Source of the DNA: Andrena cerasifolii
Taxonomy: Eukaryota; Arthropoda; Insecta; Hymenoptera; Andrenidae
Assembly (NCBI RefSeq): GCF_050908995.1
Contig: NC_135130.1
Span: forward strand, 3,713,001 to 3,777,000
Direction: 5' to 3'
Length of the DNA: 64,000 nucleotides
This document shows positions 48,201-56,357 of the stretch, in pieces. The position numbers were made by a program, and so were the translations under genes. How positions within the stretch are numbered: position 1 is the first letter of the stretch; each line of letters starts with the position of its first letter. The notes below the pieces were generated by a model. It was given only the letters and a program-made list of their open reading frames with translations. It had not been told where the DNA came from and did not search any database.

Positions 48201-51200
48201 GTGTTAGGATTAGTTTCGATTAGTTCCTTCTGATTTATTATTAATTATATTGACAACGCGTAAACTGTGTATATTAAAAATCAGAGGAAGGGGATGTTAA
48301 ATATTATCAGTTCATTATCAATTAAAATATGTTAGGAATTGATTCCTCCTCTGTTTATTTAGCACTAGTTGCATTACATAATCGCTTAGTTTCATTATAC
48401 TGCGATAATTATCGTGACTAATGGATCATGCATAACTAGTACTAATTATTATAACTCACAGAAATACCTAATTGTATATTTCGATGGCTTACAATTAGTG
48501 CACAAATATTCATTGACACTCGAGATTCATATTCGAAAAAAAAACAAGTTTCCACTTGCAATGGTACGTACATAAGATTCAGAGGCATACGACGAAGAAA
48601 GATATTATTTTTGACAAAATGAAGTTGATATAAATGTTATTTTTATACAGCATAAAGAAACGGTCACGATTTGTTGCGCATAAAAAATGAAATTTCACAA
48701 AAAGTGGACATACAATATTTGTGCACTAAGCCATCGATTTATTTGGACTCGTTTTTCCCCACAGGTGCTACAAAGTCACCCAATTCAAATTTGATAAAAT
48801 TTAAGCTGGAGAGAGGTCTCGAATGGCCCCAGACTACATACTCAATTGAAGTCGACGTTGGTTTAATCGTTAAGTACCAAATAGAAAAAAAAAACGAACA
48901 TGGAAGAGAAAACCTGAATTGAGTATAGAAGTGTGTTTTAAAAAGTATGATGTTCTAAAAAAAATTCTGACGTACCCATTCTCGCAAAACTACACGTTTC
49001 CCCTAAAACAGATATTTTCCAAAACTTTCGCCACATTTACCTTCCGAGCCTCTGAATCGCTTAAACACTGTGCCATCATTAATCTACGTTATTCCAGTCT
49101 CCCATCACCATTAAACGTAAATTTCCATAAACACAGATTGTACACTCATTTCTGATACAAATAAAAAACACCTCCACACTCCCCAACCAGTCTTCAGTTT
49201 TAAAATTCTATTCGTTTATTCGCGTTTATAGGTTTTACGCGATATGTACTCATTGTCAGTCATTACTTAATGAAGCCCTATTCATACGTCACACTCCTGT
49301 GCCTCACAATTAGTATTTCTGAATATACAATGCTGGTCATAACTTTGACATTGTTCTGTCAATTAAGGAAAGCAGAGATCTTCTCGTTATACGAGATACA
49401 CTTTTCTCGTTATACTTTTATGCATAAGATATTAATATTAATAGGAGTCAGGAAACTTTCGGTAATCACTGAAACTTTTATCTACGAACTAAGAGAATAA
49501 TTGTAATGTGATCTAATTTTCATAAAAATTAGCAAATAATTCTGAACTTCTGAATGGTAGAATATACAAATATTTTCTTTCTCTCTCTACTTTTATTAAA
49601 TGAAGGCTAACTCTGTTAAATGAATATACCTGTCTAAAATAGTCACTGTGAGCCACAGAAGTGCCTCGTGTGAAAAGGTCCTAATTGCTAAATATTAAAA
49701 TATAAGTGAAGCATATAGTACAGTGGCATAACTCAAAAAATTTGAATTTGAAGAAATTATATTCATAAGTGTCCAATAGGGTGGCTCTTATTTTCGACTT
49801 TTGAAGTTTCTCCGGGGCACCCTCCAGAATAGTTCCAAATAATTAAACAAAAATCCGTGGAAAGTTTGAGCTCCATCGGATAAAGGGAAAGGGTGCCCCT
49901 GGGGCCTTAAACATTTAAATCATTATTTAACAGCTCGCGAAGTCGATTTTATATAATATCCTCGAAGTTATTGATTGAATAATAAAATATGTCAAACAAA
50001 AGTTGTAGATTCGGACAAGGAGCATATTTTATGTTCTATTACTTTTTCTCGTGCAACAAACGGTTTTCGAAAAAAGTAAGAAAAACTAAAAAAAAACTTT
50101 TTTTTCCTCAAATTTTGAAAGTTTAAATGCTTCTAGAACACTTTTTATTTATGAAGGCGAACAAAGAAAATGGAATTTTTATTTTCGAGGACTATTATTT
50201 AAATATTTAAGGGAGGCATGTACCGAAATATGCGAAAAAGATAAAAAAAAATCTTATTTTCTTACAGTCTATATCTTCGATATTTTTGCAAATTTCGGTC
50301 CCAAATTTTCAGGAAACATTCATGACATATCAAACACTCGAAAATAAAAATTCCATTTTTTCTTTCGCCTTCATAAATAAAAAGTATTCCAGAAGCATTT
50401 AAACTTTCAAAATTTAAAGAAAAAGAGTTTTTTTTAGTTTTTCGGACTTTTTTTCGCAAACCGTTTGTCCCACGAGAAAAAATAATACAACATAAAAGAT
50501 GCTCCTTATCCAGGTCTACAACTTTTGTTCGACATATTTTTTTATTTAATCAATAACTCGGAGGATATTACATAAAATCAACTTCGCGAGCTGTTAAATA
50601 ATGATTTAAATGTTTAAGGGCCCAGGGGCACCCTTTCCCGTTATTCAATCGAGCTCAAACTTTACACGGATTTTTTTTTAATTATTTGGAACTATTCTGG
50701 AGGGTGCCCCGAAGAAAATCTTGAAAAAATTGTTTACCAAGAGTAAATAAAAGCCACCCTAGTGTCCAACTATTAGTCAAATGCAAACTTTAAACTCCTG
50801 TCCCTGTAAAACTTGCATTCTTTTAGTTATACCACTATCGATGCCTATTTGGCGATGCCTATTTTATTCAAATTTTGGAATTAACCAAAACGGAAGACCA
50901 CGAATAATTTGGAGCGCAAAAGTTTAAGGCTTATTTTCATAACGCGACCGTACCAAAGGGTGTCGGATAACAACTCTAATCCCGTTTAAATTTGGACCGA
51001 CACGTAACGTTAAGAAGGATAATTTTTGTTTGCCGTCACGATGAAACTAATTTAAGTTCAGGCTGCCCTGAACGGCCGAGTATTATTCATTCGATTGCTC
51101 CTATGTACTCTGCGCGCCCGTACTCTGCGTTCAGTGTCTGTAGAACAGTTTGAGCTTTCCAGAATAAAGTTTCTGCTAAACTTTGCTCCACGCGCAACAA

Positions 51201-53256
51201 AAGGGCGAATATCAAAGATTCGCATTTACGACCCCGACACACCTGCTTTCATATTTCTCTCATTTACGTCCCCGTCGAGGAGCAAAGGGACATTTGTCCC
51301 TATGTCTCTCCCGGTTATTCGCCGAGACGAGCCCCGTGCTTCCTCAAAGATCGTTGAACAATAACACGCATTGTTGTGTCAAAATTTTGGCCAACCTCTG
51401 GCGAGGACTTCGCGATGGCTGTGGAATTCCGATAAGCACAATGCACCGTTGGGATTTCAAGTGGGGAATCGAGAACGAAGGTTAAGGGAAACTGGAGTGA
51501 TCTGTCAAAATTTTGTTTAATTTTTCGGGGCGAAAAATTTCACGATTGGTATCCACGGAATTATTATAAACACAGTATAGAGCTGTAATTTAAAATGAGG
51601 AATTACAAAAGTAGGATGAAGGGGTAGACACTGAATTGGGTTGTCAACATTTTGTATAATTTTTGTAGAAGACAAATTTTAAGATAGACGTGGAAAAATT
51701 ACAAGCATAATGCACTGCTGAGATTGAAAATGAAAAAGGGAGAGTCTAGATTGAGGATGAGGAACTTAAGTGATCTGTCAAAATTAAGATGAGCCTTTGA
51801 GGAAAACTTTTCACGATACCTATGGAATTATGTTAAGCCTGATGCAAAAATGAAATTTCACATGGAAAATGGAAGACAAAAAGGGACACGCTGAAGAATT
51901 AAAAATTAGAATTTAAAGAGGCCTTAGAAAATTTAATAATGACGAAGCTGTACGATGCTTTTGACTCTGATTCCCTCGTAATTGCTACTGTTTCTCCAGT
52001 GACAATTTTCACTGTGTAATTACGCTGAAATTTTTTCCACTTTCTATTTTCGTCTTTTCCTTCCTACATTCTTTATTAGCTCGTACAACGAACTACGCTA
52101 TGTGCAGCCAACCTTTATTTAATTATAATTAAATTTATGTGGTTTTTTTAATATACTGGCTCACAAAATTGACACAAACAAAGTGGCAATATGAGCTCTA
52201 ATGCTGATGTAGATACGTTTGTCACATTGTTTTAAATATTTAGATTAAACCATCTCAAATGATTTAAGAAGTACTTATTTTACCTTGCAAATATAGGCAA
52301 CTATTTTTTTTATTATTTACTACTACAAAAAAATTGAAGCTAATTGATCTTAAATAGCAGTCAATTTTAGATTGCAATTTATAAATAGAAAGAACGATTT
52401 TTAATAAAAATATATGTCACACAAGAAACATCACTGCATGTATCTAAAGCTTGATAAACGCAACACGACCCCTACCAACAATTCAAACGCACAAGGAAAT
52501 ATTATACCCAAATCTATTTCACAGGTCATCCATATTTTCACCCTTACCTACACGAAGTTTTGAAAAATCACACCCACATCTATTGCAAAGTTCAACATTT
52601 GAGATTTTTATCCCTCACCTTCAAAAACTTTTGAAATATATTTCACTATAGATTCGATCAACTGCATTTTATTCCGTTCGAAATTTACAAATCACCTACT
52701 CCATCATTATACTCAACACAGAAGACGAGAAATCTAAATTATTCATCGCCCTAAAAGTTCAAAAAAAAAAATCTTCGAAATTTTAAAAAAACTTTAAAAG
52801 CCCACAGAAATGTAATAACAATTGCCCTCAAAATTCATGAGCTACAACTCCACCAACCCTTCGCACTGAAACATATACGCCCCTAACTGAGCCAGAAATC
52901 TCCTTTCCACTGCACTCATTAAACACAGAATTTTTGAAACAGAAATAAATATGGTACAGTAATTTCAAAATCAAATTCACTTGATTCGCCTAACTCGAAG
53001 GCTTAATTAAATCAGTACGTAGCTTTGCGCAAAGAGTTAAAGAGCTTCCAACGAGAAAGGTCAGAGATAAACAGAAACCACCCCATTAGTCCCCCCCAGC
53101 CAATAGAAAATTGACTCTGGAACCGTTAAAAATTGGATCAACGAACGATTACTCACGCTTGGCGTAGGCTGTGCCACTGACAGAGAGCAGGACCACTAGC
53201 GCGCAAACGGAAACGCAGACCACCCGAGGGATACCGGAAGTGGTGTTGGACCTCAT
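17912..53256 (-). CDS. CCHa2: CCHamide-2 neuropeptide precursor (gene span)
   Basis: Two minus-strand exons, 53256-53157 and 18201-17912, join in phase 1 across a 34,955-bp intron and encode 129 residues (the fly precursor is about 136). The order is: signal peptide (residues 1 to about 32), Lys-Arg, mature peptide GCSAFGHSCFGGH (35-47), GKR (48-50, amidation and cleavage), and a spacer with a second dibasic RR at 102-103. Cysteines at mature positions 2 and 9 match the CCHamide ring. KR directly after the signal peptide parallels the KK at this place in the Drosophila CCHa2 precursor. Known role in flies: a nutrient-responsive hormone from fat body and gut acting on CCHa2-R and insulin-like peptide release. 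The role here is inferred by orthology. Confidence 0.95.
19477..19969. mobile_element. TIR element with GC-rich interior
   Basis: The ends carry GTCGAAGCCAGATATATTGG and CCAATATATCTGGCTTCGAC, with TTA on both sides (19474-19476, 19970-19972). 493 bp; the interior is much richer in GC than the flanks and contains AATAAA. No protein recognised. Confidence 0.75.
20340..20760. other. GC-richer island, no gene recognised
   Basis: Non-repetitive sequence with a 129-codon minus-strand frame (20761-20372) that shows no domain, signal peptide or splice context. It could be a regulatory or transcribed noncoding segment in the CCHa2 intron. Confidence 0.3.
20908..21045. repeat. degenerate tandem repeat (AAGTAGTACAACTCCACGAA)
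   Basis: Three diverged copies at irregular spacing, directly before the 62-bp satellite array. Confidence 0.65.
21200..22455. repeat. 62-bp satellite array, about 20 copies
   Basis: Unit: TTTAGCCACGAAGAATAGCA, CATTTGAGAATTTGCGGCGA, AAACTAATACATCACAACAGGG, joined head to tail. Starts recur at 21261, 21323 and so on to 22439, an exact 62-bp period. Units differ at a few positions (TGTGAA, GAGAA, GAAAA; ACTAAT or ATTAAC). Degenerate relatives extend up to about 21080. No spacers, so not CRISPR. Confidence 0.97.
22858..23170. repeat. inverted repeat, arms of about 85 bp
   Basis: CGGTGGGAC, CCAAAAGTTATTATCC, TTCGACTGAAACTTTTTTA and CTTCTAGCT pair with their inverses at 23090-23170. Ends of the full element were not determined. 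Confidence 0.75.
23336..23542. repeat. inverted repeat, arms of about 50 bp and more
   Basis: TTTATAAAATCAGTTTGACA, GTAACAGGTATGTATA and inverses, with weaker pairing of TTGAATATATATTTTT further in. Confidence 0.75.
24260..25200. other. GC-richer island with an unexplained 219-codon minus-strand frame
   Basis: The frame 25036-24377 (-) is the longest in the window outside simple repeats. It has Arg/His-rich N-terminal and hydrophobic C-terminal segments but no recognisable domain, and other frames are also open in the region. It may be a noncoding regulatory island of the CCHa2 intron; a lineage-specific gene cannot be excluded. Confidence 0.25.
26105..26420. repeat. inverted repeat, dispersed family copy 2
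   Basis: The arms carry ATTACAATTTCGATGGTGAT, GTGACTTTAAATAAA, TAATACAAACTGTGATTAT and inverses at 26283-26420. Motifs match copies at 4895 and 47836, which each hold one arm only. Confidence 0.7.
29197..29917. mobile_element. palindromic TTAA MITE, second of the CGGTGAGCATTGCC family
   Basis: Right end GGGGTTATGCCTAGTCAGGCGG plus TTAA (29914-29917); left end at TTAA 29197-29200 is diverged. Arms of about 260 bp are almost perfect inverted copies around 29540. The sequence is nearly identical to the 37323 element over the arms. Confidence 0.8.
30080..30720. other. GC-richer island with overlapping open frames
   Basis: Open frames on both strands (longest 30206-30712, +, 168 codons) with no recognisable domain or splice context. 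Sequence is non-repetitive and lies between two transposons. Confidence 0.25.
30764..31347. mobile_element. Tc1-type MITE, copy A
   Basis: TA (30762-30763, 31348-31349) flanks CAGTGGGCGGCCAAATTATT and the inverse end AATAATTTAGCCACCCTCTG. The same termini occur in copies at 35673-36252 (opposite orientation) and in the transposase-bearing relic at 55835-56357. About 584 bp, noncoding. Confidence 0.85.
31525..32214. mobile_element. palindromic element, GGGGGAACAACACCTTGAAG ends
   Basis: Long inverted arms (over 200 bp each) with TTAA on the left and CTAA on the right, perhaps a decayed TTAA duplication. 690 bp, noncoding. Confidence 0.75.
32265..32467. mobile_element. short MITE, CCTCGTTCACAT termini
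   Basis: TAAGACCTCGTTCACAT at the left and ATGTGAACGAGGCTTTA at the right. About 203 bp; target duplication unclear. Confidence 0.65.
32839..33000. mobile_element. 162-bp MITE with TAA duplication
   Basis: AGGCTGCAACAGACACG and the inverse CGTGTCTGAATCAGCCT are flanked by TAA. Interior is an almost complete palindrome built of GTCGAGTAGCGAGTAATTTA. The 3-bp TAA site fits PIF/Harbinger-type elements. Confidence 0.75.
34110..34460. other. GC-richer island
   Basis: A 107-codon plus-strand frame (34139-34462) without domain features. Non-repetitive, CpG-containing, in the CCHa2 intron; candidate regulatory DNA only. Confidence 0.25.
34665..35375. mobile_element. foldback element with TTA duplication
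   Basis: CAAGGTAAGATCCCGAA and the inverse TTCGGGATCTGCCCTTG are flanked by TTA. Arms pair through GGCTATTTTCCGATTTT and CTTTGTGAATA-type motifs. 711 bp, noncoding. Confidence 0.75.
35673..36252. mobile_element. Tc1-type MITE, copy B (inverted relative to copy A)
   Basis: TA-flanked; left end CAGTGTGGCGAAATTTTCG, right end AATAATTTGGCCACCCCCTG. Aligns with copy A in reverse orientation (shared GCAGAGATACAGCCATTCCA region and TTAGCTTTCCAAA). Confidence 0.85.
37323..38077. mobile_element. palindromic TTAA MITE, most intact of its family
   Basis: TTAA at both ends, TIR GGGGTTATGCCTAGTTAGGC. The 755 bp form a nearly perfect hairpin with a loop of about 35 bp at 37690 and arms of about 360 bp. 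Confidence 0.9.
38231..38545 (+). mobile_element. 5' end fragment of a Tc1-like transposon
   Basis: TA then CAGTGGGAGACAAAAGTATG and TGGACACCC, a typical Tc1-type left terminus. No partner end or transposase follows; a TTAA element abuts it at 38546. Confidence 0.55.
38546..38986. mobile_element. TTAA-flanked MITE with GGGATCTTTCCAC ends
   Basis: TTAA at both ends; long inverted arms including CGCCCTGATAAAGTACCGCT and TTTGGAAC. 441 bp, noncoding. piggyBac-type by target site. Confidence 0.85.
39588..39859. mobile_element. hAT-like GC-rich MITE
   Basis: CAGGCCTGCCCTTTACG and its inverse; flanks CAGTAGGT (39580-39587) and CGGTAGGT (39860-39867) match 7 of 8. Inner hairpin AGAACTGCAGGAG. The overlapping ORFs on both strands are products of the palindrome. 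Confidence 0.75.
40130..40226. mobile_element. single TTAA-type element end
   Basis: Ends in GTAGAACAACCCCTTAA like the right ends of the palindromic TTAA elements. No left partner found. Confidence 0.4.
40760..41050. mobile_element. MITE with AGGGCCCGATCT ends
   Basis: AGGGCCCGATCTGGG and the inverse AGATCGGGCCCTG, with GTCCAGAGYGGA-like motifs inside both arms. Target duplication not clear; termini resemble hAT elements. Confidence 0.55.
41283..41545. repeat. long hairpin, arms of about 120 bp
   Basis: AGGAAGCATGCGATGGGCGA, AAATGTAGACGGC, AGAGAAAAATATACATG and GGGTGTCC pair with inverse copies. Two mirror-image ORFs (one per strand) arise from this symmetry and are not genes. Confidence 0.85.
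42112..42842. mobile_element. solo LTR, Ty3/gypsy-like
   Basis: A 731-bp unit begins TGTTACGTCCGAAACCG and ends GGGGCCGGAACGTCACA, flanked by exact 5-bp CAAAT (42107-42111, 42843-42847). GC-rich, with AATAAA near 42715. 5-bp duplication and TG..CA ends indicate a solo LTR left by recombination. The strand is not determinable with certainty. Confidence 0.85.
45170..45898. mobile_element. palindromic TTAA MITE with GGGGTAATTCCACTG end
   Basis: 729 bp between TTAA sites; arms of about 350 bp (ATGGCGGCGCCACAGCTCAA, CACGGCCGGAAAGAT, GAATGGTGCGTGATTGAAC and inverses) close on a loop near 45535. Confidence 0.85.
46447..46997 (-). mobile_element. retroposed insertion with poly(A) and 16-bp TSD
   Basis: Exact TAACGAGAACCGGTGT at 46431-46446 and 46998-47013. 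The insert ends in a T run at its left side, i.e. a poly(A) tail on the minus strand. It is a truncated non-LTR-type copy or retroposed transcript. Confidence 0.85.
46904..46996 (-). pseudogene. 30-codon coding remnant at the 5' end of the retroposed insert
   Basis: Frame DKYWWLTNGNIHMAELTARR followed by AHLLDRRNQV and a stop. The YWW..I..L..RR pattern recalls the linker after the endonuclease domain of R1/I-clade LINE polymerases, but this is tentative. The frame has no start codon because of 5' truncation. Confidence 0.35.
47836..47930. repeat. dispersed repeat, copy 3
   Basis: GGATTTTATTTAAAATGCAC, CTTGTACTACAATTTCTGAT; same motif order as 4895-5020 and 26105-26420. Confidence 0.5.
49777..50761. 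mobile_element. 985-bp palindromic hAT-like element
   Basis: TAGGGTGGC...GCCACCCTA with exact 8-bp duplication GTGTCCAA (49769-49776, 50762-50769). Inverted arms run through almost the whole element (GGGAAAGGGTGCCCCTGG, AACAGCTCGCGAAGT and inverses), meeting near 50250. Noncoding. Related to 2327-2983. Confidence 0.88.
51060..51375. other. GC-richer island, no gene recognised
   Basis: Two overlapping plus-strand frames of 89 and 100 codons without domains. About 1.8 kb downstream (in the CCHa2 direction) of the signal-peptide exon; candidate intronic regulatory DNA. Confidence 0.25.
51376..51930. repeat. degenerate tandem repeat of about 134 bp, four copies
   Basis: Anchors TGTCAAAATTTTG (51377, 51503, 51641, 51775) and GTGGAATT-type (51421, 51554, 51689, 51821) recur in the same order. 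Copies are strongly diverged. Confidence 0.55.
53157..53256 (-). CDS. CCHa2: CCHa2 first coding exon: signal peptide
   Basis: ATG at 53256-53254 begins MRSNTTSGIPRVVC, followed by a hydrophobic core (VSVCALVVLLSVSG) and a cleavage motif TAYA-K. The exon ends AAG-C before a strong donor GTGAGT (53156-53151); the leftover C joins GT of the next exon to make Arg. An upstream in-frame ATG at 53478 would add 74 residues that do not look like a signal peptide, so the inner ATG was chosen. Sequence just upstream is GC-rich, as expected of a 5' UTR. Confidence 0.92.
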
Positions 53257-54685
53257 CCTGCTCCCCTGTAGGATTGTTCCTGTTGACTCGTTCGCCCGCG
53301 GCCAGACAGTCAGATGAACCCAGAGCACCGATGCTTCCTCAGCGAGCAGGTGGTTGTGAATGAATGAAGGGGATGTCGCGCGTTCCTTCTTTTGCGGGAG
53401 CGGAAACCAGAGTGGCGCAGTCGAACACCGCCGTGGAGCATGCTGGCTACGCAGACACTGTGGGTGGTGTTCATGCACGTACAGTGCCGGTCGTATACAG
53501 GGTGTTGGTAAATTGTAAGGACAGAGGTACAGAAGCTGTTTGGAAAGGTGAGAAGTGTGGACAAATTTTAATGTGTACCATTGTACTGTTTAAGTGATAG
53601 TGACAGCTCCCCGATAGTGACTCAGTTTTACAGAGCACTAGCTTTACTACTCAGCTTTGCTCGAAATTTAGATTCTGATTTAATAAAAAAAAAAATTTAT
53701 TTTTTTTTTGTAAATTGTCACATTCATCTGGATTGAGCTGGGACACATTTCGTGATCAGAGTTTACCGTTCGAAAGTTTTTATGCGACAGACAAACACAC
53801 AAACACTGTCTGCTTTATATATTTAGATAAAAAACCAATCGATTTTCATTTTACAAATTTTTTTATACCTACTGTAGTTTTCGGGATATACGGGGAAGTA
53901 GGAAAGCGCACGTTAATATTTAAGGGTTGTTTTCGCCCTGGAAAATAAAAAAGTGGCGGGAAATTAAAATTGCCTGGTACTTCTATTGATATTCCCTATA
54001 GAAATTGTGAATTTTCGGGTTGCCGAGGTTCCTCTGTTAAAATCAAAAGGGCGTTCGTGGTATTACATGAATTCGTCCATATCATGTAGGTAATTATATT
54101 TTTTGTAGTAAAATACAGAATCCTGGAAACAGTTGGGAATAGAAACTTGAGGTGACCTAAGAGTTTTCACAAATATTCTGTTGCTGGAAGTTCATTTTTT
54201 GGAAATTTATGGGGTGATAAATCGTTGTTTTGGAAGTCTGCGAATGGTACCCTGCGCGATTATTAGGTATTTCATTAGAATTATTAATGGATTTTTGTAT
54301 TTATGAGGTGCTTTATTTTAAATTTGATCGAAAAAACAATAAAAAGGTTTCCATAAGTGTACACTTGAAAACTAGTTCTGAGATGAATCACTTCCTAGTA
54401 ACTTACTAGTGATCAATTTTCAGTAGAGTAGCTTAATGAAAAATAACACTTAAGTTTGCCGACATTGATTAGAAAGCTTAAAATAATTAGTGTTCCTTGT
54501 GGTGAATGATGCTTAATCAGAGAAGCTGCAACATAAATTCCAAATTTTCAAAGGGGAACATATACAGTACTATCTATTTAGAAACTGGTCTATACGAAGC
54601 ATTCAATTACCAAGGAACTTTAAAAACAAAACATCCCGATAAATAGTAAAATAATTACTTTGCAGTTGGGTATATTGAAACAATA

Positions 54686-54876
54686 GGGTGGATGTGCCAG
54701 TAAATGGACACGTACCAGTGAATGGACATTTTTTATTTAAATGAGTAAAATAAGTTATTAAAATAAGCAACTAATTAATTAGAGACTTCTTTTAATTAAT
54801 TGCTCCATGTCAAACATAATTTTATAATAGTGTTCATTCATTAGCCTTACGTGTTCATTTATTGGTGCGTTTACCC
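54686..54876. mobile_element. TA-flanked MITE, copy 2
   Basis: GGGTGGATGTGCCAGTAAAT to ATTTATTGGTGCGTTTACCC, flanked by TA. Very similar to 13441-13669 with a 38-bp internal difference. Confidence 0.8.
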
Positions 54877-55834
54877 TACACTAAACGAACTTCTTGTGCA
54901 TCAGAAGTAGTTATACATATTTTCATAGTGAACAATTGCTTCCACTGCAATAGTAGAATACTGAAACGAATATTCTGCTCTGGAAACATATGAAATAACG
55001 TTACGATGATTAAAAAAATAACTGAGTGCCCAATTTCCCTCTTAATTCGGGCAGTGGATATTTTCCAACTGTTTCAGACGATTCTATAAAGAATCTATAG
55101 AAGATTCTACGAATTTGTTTAAACATCTTAGCGAACATACATAACAAAACATAGTAATTACTAAGAAATTAAATTAAACGCTCACTATTCACGAAACTTA
55201 TCTTTCTTCCAATCATAAAATTCGAAATTCTGTCCACAGATAAATTTTACAAAAGAAAAAGCCATAAATTTGTAGAGTTAGTTTATACATCCTCTTTATA
55301 CAGTTAACTTTTCGATAATTTCATTATCGCAAAGCGGTACTCGCGCAAAATTATTGAACAGTATAATTTGAGTAGCAATTTTCTCAATTAAGAAGAAAGA
55401 TTAACTTTAAATTAGAAAAAAAAAATTGAAACACAGGATACACGGCGAGAACGTTAATTATGTATTGTAGACACTTTCATATGATGCGCGCAGTTTATAA
55501 ACATAAAAGAAAGTAAACCTGTGGGAGTCGTGGGGAAGAAGAAGCTAAGGGGAAGTTTCTGTACACTTTATCAATAATTGCTTTGTCGAGATTTCAGGCG
55601 CTAAACAAATACTTAAGTAGACCGATGACATTCTACCAATTAAAGCAGATTGTGCTCATAAATTAATCTTCTACATTGTACTGCAGTTCGAGCATTCTGT
55701 TTTTAGCATCAGGTCCAGTAATTAGCGACAGCCTTTTACCAAGCAACTTCTCGCGGCAAAAAAGAAGAGGAATTAACAGTTGCAAATTTTGTTGAGCTAT
55801 AAATTCCACGTTAATTATTGAATCGTATGTTGAG

Positions 55835-56357
55835 CACGGAGGGTGGACAAATTATTATACTCAAAAACTTTCCCTCAGGATCTGTGAAAGTCGTGGCTGT
55901 AATTAATGTAACAATGTTAATGTTTTTCATTTATTGATTAGCTAAAACCTCTGGCAATATTGTGAGTAATTTTTGCAACATATAAATCTCATTTGTTTTT
56001 AAAAGAGCGGGGATAAAATTGTTATATATAAGACAGAAATAATAGAGAATATCATCAGAGTATGGCACAACCCTCCAGGAATTAGCCACAGCATGCATTG
56101 AAAATTGAAAGCTTGCCACGCCGAATCCAAGCCGTCATAAAAGCTAAAGGCGGAGACATCAAATGTTAAGAATTGTATTTCTCGAACAATATAGTCTCAA
56201 CCCTATATAAATGTATTTATTTTGCATACTTAAACACATGTACTAGTATTAAAAAATAATATTATAACATTTAAAAGGAAGCATCTATTTTATTCCATCG
56301 CTTAAACTTAAAAAATATAAACCTTTTTGTTTGAGTATAATAATATGGCCACCCACT
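55835..56357 (+). mobile_element. decayed Tc1-like transposon, copy C
   Basis: The right end ATTATTATACTCAAAC-type inverse plus GGCCACCCACTG and TA matches copies A and B. The left end is mutated (CACGGAGGGTGGACAAATTA). It holds the C-terminal remnant of a transposase. Confidence 0.8.
56035..56169 (+). pseudogene. Tc1-family transposase C-terminal remnant
   Basis: Reads EIIENIIRVWHN in one frame, then after a frameshift SLPRRIQAVIKAKGGDIKC and TAA. The MPRRIQAVIKAKGG block at the extreme C-terminus is characteristic of Tc1-like transposases. The catalytic part is missing, and premature stops and shifts show it is dead. Confidence 0.8.

Larger units (their letters stand above)
18202..53156 (-). 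other. 35-kb first intron of CCHa2
   Basis: The region between the two CCHa2 exons has matching splice phase (C|GT) with GTGAGT donor and TATAG acceptor. No further exon of this gene is required. It contains most of the transposons listed separately, the 62-bp satellite and several GC-richer islands. Stretches not listed individually (for example 25.2-26.1, 26.4-29.1, 33.0-34.1, 43.0-44.6 and 47.9-49.7 kb) are AT-rich and show no gene or repeat I can support. Confidence 0.85.

Noticed and set aside
53257..53478. 74-residue N-terminal extension of CCHa2
   Set aside because: The upstream ATG frame gives a polar, His/Arg/Pro-rich stretch that would bury the signal peptide; more likely 5' UTR.
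53504..53960. another CAGGGTG-type TIR element starting at TACAGGGTG
   Set aside because: Only a left-end-like motif was seen; no matching right end could be found.
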